A DNA stretch of 64,000 nucleotides, from positions 1,178,001 to 1,242,000 of the forward strand of contig OZ220743.1 in the NCBI GenBank assembly GCA_965116965.1. Direction: 5' to 3'. Positions 17,801 through 24,422 of this stretch are shown in pieces; the first letter of the stretch is position 1; every line of letters starts with the position of its first letter. The notes under the pieces are model-generated. The model was not told where the DNA came from. It did no database searches and saw only the letters and a list, made by a program, of their open reading frames with translations. Source of the stretch: Aldehydirespirator sp965116965 (GTDB lineage: Bacteria > Actinomycetota > Acidimicrobiia > Acidimicrobiales > Aldehydirespiratoraceae). Position numbers and translations under genes: made by a program.

Positions 17801-19060
17801 GCCGTAACCGGCGGAGATCGCAGTGAACGGCCCCGCAGGCACGTTGGTCTGGCCGTAGCGGTTGTCGCCCCAGCACACCATGCTGTTGTCGGTTTTGATC
17901 CCGCACGAATACCAGTAACCGGCCGAGACCGCGCTATAGGACCCCGAGGGCACATCCGTTGCCCCGGCGTCGTCGCCCCAGCACACCACGCTGGTGTCGG
18001 TCCTGATCCCGCACGAATGGCTGCCGCCGGCGGCGATAGCGCTGAACGTCCCCTCGGGCGCGTCGGTCCGGCCGTAGCGGCTGTAGCCCCAGCACGCCAC
18101 GCTGTCGTCGGTCCTGATCCCGCACGAATGCAAGTGACCGGCCGAGACCGCAGTGAACGGCCCCGCAGGCACATCAGTCCGGCCGTAGCCGTTGTCGCCC
18201 CAGCAGACAGCGGTGCTGTCGGTCCTGATCCCGCACGAATGCCTGTAACCGGCGGAGATCGCAGTGAACGACCCCGCAGGCACATCAGTCCGGCCGTAGA
18301 GGTTGTCGCCCCAGCAGACAGCGGTGTCGTCGGTCTTGATCCCGCACGAATGCCTGTAACCGGCGGAGATCGCAGTGAACGGCCCCGCAGGCGCGTCGGT
18401 CTGGCCGTAGCCGTTGTCGCCCCAGCAGACAGCGGTGTCGTCGGTCTTGATCCCGCACGAATGGCCGTCGCCGGCGGAGATCGCAGTGAACGGCCCCGCA
18501 GGCGCGTCGGTCTGGCCGAAGCTGTTGTAACCCCAGCACACGGCAGTGTTGTCGGTCTTGATCCCGCACGAATGACCCCAGCCGGCCGAGACCGCGCTAT
18601 AGGACCCCGAGGGCACACCCGTTGCCCCGGCGGTGTTGCCCCAGCACGCCACGCTGGCGTCGGTCTTGATCCCACAGGAATAGCTTGAGCCGGTGGCTAT
18701 CGCGGTGAAGTCCCGGTCGGTGCTCAACGCCACCTGATAGCCGTACACCTTCCCATCCGCGTCATCCGTCGACACGCCGGCACTGCCCCCCACATGGGTG
18801 TAGGAGACGGTCACCTGCGACACATCGGCCGCCGCGACCGCACTGTAGGAGAACACCTCGGGATCGAACGCCGGGTCCAGCTCCAGCTCAGAACACCCCG
18901 GATGGCAGCCCGGCCCCGGCACCAGCCGCAGCGACGTCAGCCGCGGCGGCGACACAATATGGATCCGGTAGGTGCGCGGCACCCCGAACCCGTACAGCGC
19001 CCGCGCGGTCACCTCGATGGTGTCGCCGTCGGTGAGGCCGATTGAGGGGGGAGGCTGACG
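14837..19060 (-). CDS. C-terminal part of giant secreted protease: cadherin-like, 14 RCC1-type repeats, two LRR blocks (frame-shifted from its N-terminal part)
   Basis: About 1,408 residues continue the protein begun at 22065 but in another frame. From the N side: a beta-sandwich (GLTDGDTIEVTARALYGF, then LTSLRLVPGPGC); 14 RCC1-type repeats of 37 residues (DNA period 111, about 18690-17170), each with the pattern FTAISAG-x-x-HSCGIKTD-x4-CWGDN-x-YGQTD-x-PAG; a Pro/Ala/Gly-rich linker with several Cys; and two internalin-like LRR blocks, each opened by a cap (ATLRAGINRFL; ASLRAALLAAL) and built of 22-residue units of the L-x-L-x-x-N-x-I-x-D type. It ends GNQNTKN with no sorting signal. No convincing own start or signal peptide exists, so on its own it would not be exported. 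The frame stays open to 19816 only as shadow coding. Confidence 0.85.
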   Translation of the reverse strand, partial: RQPPPSIGLTDGDTIEVTARALYGFGVPRTYRIHIVSPPRLTSLRLVPGPGCHPGCSELELDPAFDPEVFSYSAVAAADVSQVTVSYTHVGGSAGVSTDDADGKVYGYQVALSTDRDFTAIATGSSYSCGIKTDASVACWGNTAGATGVPSGSYSAVSAGWGHSCGIKTDNTAVCWGYNSFGQTDAPAGPFTAISAGDGHSCGIKTDDTAVCWGDNGYGQTDAPAGPFTAISAGYRHSCGIKTDDTAVCWGDNLYGRTDVPAGSFTAISAGYRHSCGIRTDSTAVCWGDNGYGRTDVPAGPFTAVSAGHLHSCGIRTDDSVACWGYSRYGRTDAPEGTFSAIAAGGSHSCGIRTDTSVVCWGDDAGATDVPSGSYSAVSAGYWYSCGIKTDNSMVCWGDNRYGQTNVPAGPFTAISAGYGHSCGIKTDNSVACWRYNRYGQTDVPAGSFTAISAGYRHSCGIKTDAGAICWGGNRYGQTDAPAGPFTAVSAGYWHSCGIKTDNSVVCWGDNLYGQTDAPAGSFTAISGGYGHSCGIKTDSTAVCWGDNLYGQTDAPAGSFTAISAGGWHSCGIKTDNSVACWGDNRGEADEYYGQTDAPAGSFSSVSAGVLHSCGVRTDDSAVCWGGRSPRLEPAVSESVVLAVVSRADRAVYVLYGVTVARPEPVWERSSRAARQQPGASGAGAGSAPPLCEGIADLRQCLGAWPECGRDPAGCLGPRTGDSPGPAGAAEPEPGADGGPAPAPTDTSSPRSDGADAATADSAAGQRTALACPSDTPPGTAVSIADATLRAGINRFLDKAPDAAVTAAEMAGLTALELPAAAGGGRVVSLSGLEHAANLASLDLNGHNVADVSPLACLDRLTTVDLAGNDITDLAALAGLSGLTTLGLAGNTIADTAALSGLTSLAALDLSGNTITDISSLSRLSGLRSLNVGHNEISDITALRGLTALEALHAHGNQITGVAALAPLTSLTTLYLDHNQITGVAALSSLTRLTTLGLGGNQISDITALRGLAALETLYIFDNDVTDASALSGLNSLKVLWIDGNDLTGPYRWAPAGGLGYLDARHNLIADIAPLDAAGATGGTVHTEPQRVATVRVNDASLRAALLAALGKTAGDTLSPEEIAAIERLQRAGPAADPAPITDLSGLEHATALTVLRLRNNNIADIGPIAGLSGLTELDLHTNNISDLSQLSGLTSLRTLSLINNRLHSLHTLPALPRLESLFVDLNQIADLTPLSHRAALVHLGLAVNNITDIEPLAQLTGLESLTLSLNNITDLAPLSQLTGLETLRLEHTRTTDLQALKTLTALQFLHLGHNRITSLQPLAALTELWTLDIQNNRIASLQPLTALTGLRNLYLHNNNITSLEPLTGLTNLRRLHIAGNHITDLTPLRNITGLTIHGQGNQNTKN

Positions 19061-22000
19061 GCTGAGGGGGGAAGGCTGACGGCGTCGCAGGTCCGGCGCC
19101 TGCCGGTGTCCGTGCAGATGCGGCTGCGGGTGGCGCCGTCGGCGTCGACCGACGCGCGCAGCTTCGCGGTCGTCTCGCTGGTAATGACCGTGTACTCGGT
19201 GACGTCGGCACGGAACCGTCCAGCCAACAGATCTGTGCCGCCCGCGGTCAAAGACAGGCTGTCGAGCCGCGCCTGCCGGGGCGCCTGGTCCTGGCTGTTG
19301 TCGCCCCAGCATCTCACCTCCGCATACACGGTTCGGGCGCAGCCGTGGCGCCCGCCCGCAGCCATCTGCAGGTACCGGCCCGCCGGCGCGGCGAGGCGCC
19401 CGCCGGCGTCGGCGCCCCAGCACACCACGGTGCTGTCGGTCCTGACCCCGCATGTGTGATCCGCCCCCGCCGAGATCGCGGTGAACGATCCCGCGGCCGC
19501 GTCGGTCTGTCCATGGTCGTTGCGGCCCCAGCACACCACGGCGCCGTCGTCCTTGATTCCGCAGGTGTGCCACCAGCCGGCCGCGACCGCCGTGAACCGG
19601 TCCGCGGGCGCGTCGCTCTGGCCGAAAGAGTCGTCGCCCCAGCACACCACCAGACCCGTCGACTCCGGCAGCAGCGCGCAGGCGTGCGCACCGCCGGCTG
19701 TGACCGCGGCGACAGGGACCCTCACCGGCCGGCCGAACTCCGCCACCGGCACCTCGGTCTGCTCGAGGGTGTTGTCGCCCCAGCACACCCCCCGACCATC
19801 GGGACGGGCCCCGCACACATGGCGGTTCCCCGCAGCCACCTGCACGAACCGCCCGTCAGGAGCGGTCGCCCCCGTCTTGTCGAGCACCCGGGCGCCGGCC
19901 ACATCAGCAGTGACCACCTCGGGCACATCGCCCCAGCACACCACCGCAGAATCCACCAGGCGCACCCCGCACACGAAATCGCCCCACGGCGGCGACGACA
20001 ACGACGCGAACGCCGCATCAGGCGTCTCGTCCACCACCGCAGCCACACCCCAGCACACCACCGCGTAGTTGTCCCGCAACCCGCAACTATGGCGAGCCCC
20101 CGCCGACAACGACTTGAACCCGCCCGCAGCCCCCACAGGCTCCAACGCCTCCACCAGGGCAATCAACTCGATCACCGCCGCGGCCGGATCCACAATCCCA
20201 TGGCCGTACTTGTCGTCACGGCCCACAACGCCGCGATCGCGAGCCGACGACTCCAACGCCCTGCGCACCTGCCCGACAGTCGCCTCCGGATAACGGTTCA
20301 ACAAATGAGCCACCACCCCCGACACATAAGCCGCCGCCGGAGAGGTCCCGTACACAGACAATGTGCAGCGCGTGACGGTGCAACGCTCTTCTTTCCCTGT
20401 CGGGTCGGGCTCTGTCGGGTCGAACTTGTCTGTCGTGAGGATCCCCGCGCCGGGCGCGGCCACATCCACACTGGCTGTGCTGGAAGCGGCCCGGTCTCCG
20501 TCGCTCTTGATGGCGGCCACGGTGATCACGTCGTCATAGATGGCCGGTCTCTCCCGCGCATTGTGCCTAGGGCAGTCTGGTCCGTCCTCGTCCGCCTTCT
20601 CCTGCCAGTTGGGAACCCCGTCCTGATCCGTGTCGTCGTCGTCGCCGCAGTTGCCGGCGGAGGTGACCGCGACCACGCCCAGCATCGACGCGGCCCGCAG
20701 CGCCAACCCGAACGTGTCGAGCCCGATACTGCCGGGTTCGACGGGAACGCCCCCTACTTCGGCTCGTTCTTGTTCGGCGTGCCAGCGGAACGACATGTTG
20801 ATCACCCGTGCGCCCTCATTGACGGCGCGGGCCACGGCCTCGGTGGCCGTCAAAGGCACCAGCATCGCCGAGGTCTCCCCACAGGTGCCGCTCACGCTGT
20901 GGGAGTACCTCAGCGGCAGGATGCGGGCCTTGGGTGCGACGCCGGCCACATGGCCGCCGCCGAGCTCCGCCGCGATGATGCCGGCCATCTGGGTGCCGTG
21001 ACCGTTGTTGTCCTGGGCGTGGCAGCCGCGGCTGCCAACGATGCGCCTGTTGGTGTTCGCGAGGGAAGTGTCCTCGTTCTCGGTGAAGTCGGGGTGGGTG
21101 ATGTCCACACCGGTGTCGATTACCGCCACAACGACTTGCCGGTCTGTGGCGCCGTTCCAGCCGTCCCACAGGGCCTGCATCGTCGGATGCGGCAGATGCC
21201 ACTGCTCGCCGCGGGCGCGGCCGCTGTCGTTGTGGTGGCCGCCGGTGTGGGTGTGGGCGCCGGTGTTGTCATCGAGAGCAACACCCCTCACCGGCTCGCC
21301 CACCGCGTGGACGCTCGCATCGGCCGCCAACAGCTCCCGCACCTGCGCCACGGTGCGGCCCGCCAACGCCACGTACTCCACGATCAGGCAGCCGCCCGCG
21401 ACGCGGACCACCTCGGCCACCGTCAACACAGCGTCGGGGTCGTCGAGGTCCGCGGGCGGATCCACCACCGTGACCCCTTCCACGTCCAGCGCTGGTGCCG
21501 CGGCGCAGTCGGTTTCGCCGGGGGTGACAGTGGCCACCGCCTCGCGCAGGCGCTCCAGGTCGATGCCGGAGCGCGTCGGCGCGGTGAACGGATCGAACAA
21601 CGGCTCTGTCGCAGCGTTCTCGGGTGCGCGGACCGCGGCGGCCCGAGACCACTCAGACACCCCGAAGACGTTGCGGGCCCGCACCGCGAACCACCACTCG
21701 GCCTCGTCTTCGGGCAGGCCCCCCACCACCGCCGCCGAGCCATCGAACGCCACGCTCACACCCCCCGACGGCTCGCGATCTGACAGCAGCACCCAGCCGT
21801 CGGGGCTGCGGTACATCAACTCGTAGCCGGCCGCGGCCTCCGCATCGTCCCAACCCAAAGACGCCACCCCCGGCGCCAGCCGCACACCCTCCAGCACGAA
21901 GCCCTCGCCCAGCACAGGCCCAGAGCCGGCAGGTGTCGGCTCAGTCGCTTCTCGCGCGGGCTCCTCCTCGGTGTCGGGCGTCTGTTGGGCTGCGGCCGGG

Positions 22001-22065
22001 GCCATGGACGCGGCGAGGACCGCCGCGGCGGTCACCACGGTCCCGAAAATGCGGGCAACGCTCAT
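19009..22065 (-). CDS. Secreted subtilisin-like serine protease with fibronectin III and RCC1-type repeats (N-terminal part of giant protein)
   Basis: The 1,018-residue frame starts with a Sec signal peptide (residues 1-27, ending APAAAQQ). A fibronectin III-like domain follows at about 52-150 (EAEWWFAVRARNVFGVSEW). Then comes a peptidase S8 domain with Asp317 (VIDTGVDITHPDF), His356 (NNGHGTQMAG), oxyanion Asn472 (SAGNCG) and Ser575 (GTSPAAAYVSG), so the triad is complete. An acidic calcium-loop-like insert (DDDDTDQDGVPNWQEK) sits after Asn472. Seven RCC1-type repeats with paired Cys follow, then the start of a cadherin-like sandwich. The frame ends early because of a 20/21-bp tandem duplication at 19043-19083; the original continuation is the frame 14837-19060. 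The start ATG 22065 has AGGAGTTC upstream, shared with paralogous starts at 24008 and 26375. It presumably processes extracellular or host proteins. Confidence 0.88.
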   Translation of the reverse strand: MSVARIFGTVVTAAAVLAASMAPAAAQQTPDTEEEPAREATEPTPAGSGPVLGEGFVLEGVRLAPGVASLGWDDAEAAAGYELMYRSPDGWVLLSDREPSGGVSVAFDGSAAVVGGLPEDEAEWWFAVRARNVFGVSEWSRAAAVRAPENAATEPLFDPFTAPTRSGIDLERLREAVATVTPGETDCAAAPALDVEGVTVVDPPADLDDPDAVLTVAEVVRVAGGCLIVEYVALAGRTVAQVRELLAADASVHAVGEPVRGVALDDNTGAHTHTGGHHNDSGRARGEQWHLPHPTMQALWDGWNGATDRQVVVAVIDTGVDITHPDFTENEDTSLANTNRRIVGSRGCHAQDNNGHGTQMAGIIAAELGGGHVAGVAPKARILPLRYSHSVSGTCGETSAMLVPLTATEAVARAVNEGARVINMSFRWHAEQERAEVGGVPVEPGSIGLDTFGLALRAASMLGVVAVTSAGNCGDDDDTDQDGVPNWQEKADEDGPDCPRHNARERPAIYDDVITVAAIKSDGDRAASSTASVDVAAPGAGILTTDKFDPTEPDPTGKEERCTVTRCTLSVYGTSPAAAYVSGVVAHLLNRYPEATVGQVRRALESSARDRGVVGRDDKYGHGIVDPAAAVIELIALVEALEPVGAAGGFKSLSAGARHSCGLRDNYAVVCWGVAAVVDETPDAAFASLSSPPWGDFVCGVRLVDSAVVCWGDVPEVVTADVAGARVLDKTGATAPDGRFVQVAAGNRHVCGARPDGRGVCWGDNTLEQTEVPVAEFGRPVRVPVAAVTAGGAHACALLPESTGLVVCWGDDSFGQSDAPADRFTAVAAGWWHTCGIKDDGAVVCWGRNDHGQTDAAAGSFTAISAGADHTCGVRTDSTVVCWGADAGGRLAAPAGRYLQMAAGGRHGCARTVYAEVRCWGDNSQDQAPRQARLDSLSLTAGGTDLLAGRFRADVTEYTVITSETTAKLRASVDADGATRSRICTDTGRRRTCDAVSLPPSAVSLPPQSASPTATPSR
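19043..19083. repeat. 20/21-bp tandem duplication causing a frameshift
   Basis: Unit 19063-19083 (21 nt) and unit 19043-19062 (20 nt) are identical except that the second lacks one base (GAGG against GAAGG after a G6 run). With one unit, or with two 21-nt units, the coding frame runs AVSLPPS then IGLTDGD and continues through 14837. With the observed 41 nt the frame exits and stops at 19009. This is the break point of the giant protease gene. Confidence 0.85.
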
Positions 22066-22130
22066 GCTGAACTCCTACATTCGGGTTAGGGGGTCAGGGC
22101 GGAACTGGTGCCGCCGGGAACTCACGAAAA

Positions 22131-23414
22131 TCACTCCAGCGGGCACGGGTCGGCGCCAGGGCATGGGTCGGGTAAGGGTCTGTCGCTGTTGTCGCCCCAG
22201 CAGGCCACGGTGCCGTCGACGCGGATCGCGCAGGCGTGGTAGGCGCCCACCGCGATGTCGGTGAACTCCCCTCGGGGCGGATCCAACAGGACCTCCCACA
22301 ACGGATCCCGGAAGGGGTTCCAGCACAAGATCGTGCCGTCTGTGCGCAGCGCGCACGGCGGACCCGAGCTGTGGTCCACCTTCACGAACCCGCCCACGGG
22401 GGCACCGCCGTAGGAGCACGTCAGCGTCGAGTCGAGCCGGATCCCGCACACATACACGGTCGGCGTCGTATAGGTGGGGCCCCTCCAGTACACGAAGCCC
22501 CACCCCGGCGACACCGACACGAAACGCTCATCCCAGAACGGGTGACCCTGCTGCCACAGCACGTCGTGTGCGTCGGAGCTCCAGCACACGAACTCGCCGC
22601 GTGTGCGCAGCCCGCACGGCGGGCGGCCCGCTTCCACCTCCGCGAAGGGCCCCCCGGGCACCTCAAGAGCCCCGCCGGGCGCTCCGCGCAAGCCGTTTCG
22701 GTCGAAGCCGTGGCCGGTGTTGTCGCCCCAGCACACCACCTCGCCGCCGGTTCTCAGCCCGCAGGAGAACCGCTCCGCCACCGACACGTCCACGAAGGAC
22801 CCCGCCGGGGCGTGGTCCTGCCCGAAATCGTTGTCGTGGCCGAAAACCCCGAGGTTGTGCCCGCTGCGGAATCTGCTCCAGCACTGAACCGACGCGTCAA
22901 CAGCCACCGCGCACCCGTTGCCCGCCCCGGAGATCTCCCAGACGTCGACCTTCACGAACCGGCCCGCCGGGGGTTCGCCGTAGTCGTCGCCCCAGCACTC
23001 GATCTCGCCGCCGGTGCGCACCCCGCACGTGCGGAACGCGCTAGCCGACAGATCCACGAAGGTGCCCTCGGGCGGGTCGGCGCGCCCATAGCCCGGATAG
23101 GACGGGCGGTCCACATCGTAGAGGTAATGATCCGACGGCCCCGCAAGCGCCACCGCGGCCACCGCGCCCACGAACACCCCGACCGCCGCGAACCGCCACC
23201 ACACCCCCCTGCGGGCCAACCCCGACACACCGGCGATAACGACCAAGACCAGCCCGACGGCCGCCCACCACCACACTCCAGTCACGGCCGCCGCCGCCGG
23301 CGGCGCGGGCATCCCCACGCCAGCAACCACCGACCCGAACCCACTGCGGCGAACGCGCCAACCAGAGCCTCTGCGCCAGACATAGAACCACTGACCGCCC
23401 GAAATGTGACACAC
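22131..23414 (-). CDS. Membrane-anchored RCC1-type repeat protein, unit 1
   Basis: This 427-residue protein has two hydrophobic helices near the N-terminus (about residues 44-66 and 73-93: VWWWAAVGLVLVVIAGVSGL; FAAVGVFVGAVAAVALAG). They are followed by about seven RCC1-type units in which the paired cysteines recur (FRTCGVRTGGEIECWGDD; FSCGLRTGGEVVCWGDN; HACAIRVDGTVACWGDN). It ends DPCPGADPCPLE with another Cys pair. The repeats are more irregular than those of the downstream protease. From VVAGVGMPAPP onward it is nearly identical in DNA to the paralogue at 24277-26229; the first 30 residues differ, so the true start is uncertain. It ends 66 bases before the protease start and begins 10 bases after the truncated FnIII gene. 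Function is unknown; a surface receptor or adhesin is possible. Confidence 0.75.
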   Translation of the reverse strand: MCHISGGQWFYVWRRGSGWRVRRSGFGSVVAGVGMPAPPAAAAVTGVWWWAAVGLVLVVIAGVSGLARRGVWWRFAAVGVFVGAVAAVALAGPSDHYLYDVDRPSYPGYGRADPPEGTFVDLSASAFRTCGVRTGGEIECWGDDYGEPPAGRFVKVDVWEISGAGNGCAVAVDASVQCWSRFRSGHNLGVFGHDNDFGQDHAPAGSFVDVSVAERFSCGLRTGGEVVCWGDNTGHGFDRNGLRGAPGGALEVPGGPFAEVEAGRPPCGLRTRGEFVCWSSDAHDVLWQQGHPFWDERFVSVSPGWGFVYWRGPTYTTPTVYVCGIRLDSTLTCSYGGAPVGGFVKVDHSSGPPCALRTDGTILCWNPFRDPLWEVLLDPPRGEFTDIAVGAYHACAIRVDGTVACWGDNSDRPLPDPCPGADPCPLE

Positions 23415-23423
23415 ACCGCCAAC

Positions 23424-24008
23424 TCACGCAACTCCCGCATCAAAAGAAACCAACAGGCCTTCCGGCGTGACCGTCGCCACCGCCTCGCGCAGGCGTTCGA
23501 GGTCGATGCCCGAGCGCGTCGGCGCGGTGAACGGGTCGAACAACGGCTCCGCCTCGGAGCGCGGCGGCACCGCGACCGCGGCGCTGGCGGACCACTCAGA
23601 CACGCCGTAGGTGTTGCGGGCCCGCACCGCGAACCACCACTCGGCCTCGTCCTCGGCAAGGCCTCCCACCCGGGCGGCGGACCCGTCGAAGGCGGCCACG
23701 ACCCCGCTCTGGGGCTCATGCTCTGACAGCAGCAGCCAGCCGTCGGCGCTGCGGTACATCAACTCGTAGCCGGCCGCGGCCTCCGCATCGTCCCAACCCA
23801 AAGAAGCCACCCCCGGCGCCAGCCGCACACCCTCCAGCGCGAAGCCGGCGCCCAGCACGGGCGCAGCCGCGACCGCCACAGCCCCTTGCCCAGATGCCTC
23901 GGGCGCTGACTCAGTGCCCGGGGCCTGTTGCGCCGCGGCCGGGGCTGCGGACGCAGCCAACACCATCACAGCGGTCGCGGCGGCTGCGAGGATTCGGATA
24001 ACGCTCAT
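23424..24008 (-). CDS. Truncated paralogue of the FnIII/subtilisin protein (signal peptide plus FnIII only)
   Basis: This 194-residue product is the N-terminal fifth of the giant protease, duplicated. It has a signal peptide (MSVIRILAAAATAVMVLAAS, then AAPAAAQQ), the same lead-in (VLGAGFALEGVRLAPGVASL), the FnIII-like domain (EAEWWFAVRARNTYGVSEW) and the following helix GIDLERLREAVATVTP. Homology then stops abruptly and a ten-residue unrelated tail (EGLLVSFDAGVA region) runs to the stop. The protease domain is gone, replaced by the RCC1 gene of unit 1. ATG 24008 has a Shine-Dalgarno in AAGGAGTTCGCC. It could still be secreted as a small FnIII protein or be a non-functional remnant. Confidence 0.72.
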   Translation of the reverse strand: MSVIRILAAAATAVMVLAASAAPAAAQQAPGTESAPEASGQGAVAVAAAPVLGAGFALEGVRLAPGVASLGWDDAEAAAGYELMYRSADGWLLLSEHEPQSGVVAAFDGSAARVGGLAEDEAEWWFAVRARNTYGVSEWSASAAVAVPPRSEAEPLFDPFTAPTRSGIDLERLREAVATVTPEGLLVSFDAGVA

Positions 24009-24092
24009 GGCGAACTCCTTGAGGCGAGGTGCGCGGTCATGTGGTCAAGAGGGCGGGCGCTGCTCTATTGGTGGGCGCCTGGTTGGCGGGGT

Positions 24093-24422
24093 TCAGTCCG
24101 CGCAGTGGTACTTTGTCGGGTCGCATGTGTTTGTGAGTTCGGTGGTGTTCTCGCCCCAGCAGGCCACGGTGCCGTCGAGGCGTATGGCGCAGGCGTGGTT
24201 GGCGCCTGCTGCGACGTGGGTGAATTGGCCCTGGGGCGGGTCGTCGGACGGGTTGGGGCCGGGGTCGGGTTGTCCGTCATCGGCTGGGTTCCAGGGCGTG
24301 AAGCACAGGATGGAGCGGTCCTGGCGCAGCGCGCAGTAGTTGTCGTTGGAGGCGAAACCGGTGATGCCGCGCCCGCGCTGGCTGAGGATCTGCGGGGCTG
24401 AGACCGGGGCGAACTCGCCGGC
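24093..24422 (-). pseudogene. Out-of-frame C-terminal end of RCC1-type protein, unit 2
   Basis: Past the C6 run at 24423-24428 the family sequence continues in a different frame to a TGA at 24093-24095. Recognisable pieces are NYCALRQDRSILCFTPWNP, DDPPQGQFTHVAAGANHACA and IRLDGTVACWGENTTEL, ending CDPTKYHCAD. This matches the C-terminal repeats and the terminal Cys pair of unit 1. With five C instead of six the upstream frame would read LDAPAGEF and run straight into this segment. Confidence 0.75.

Noticed and set aside
17170..18690. Regularly spaced, highly similar units that could be mistaken for a CRISPR array
   Set aside because: The 111-nt period, continuous open frame and 37-residue Cys/Trp pattern show a protein repeat; there are no unique spacers and no cas genes.
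19061..19816. First 250 codons of the 14837 frame as an N-terminal domain
   Set aside because: They are a shifted reading of the RCC1 repeats of the subtilisin frame (Arg/Gly-rich); no signal peptide.
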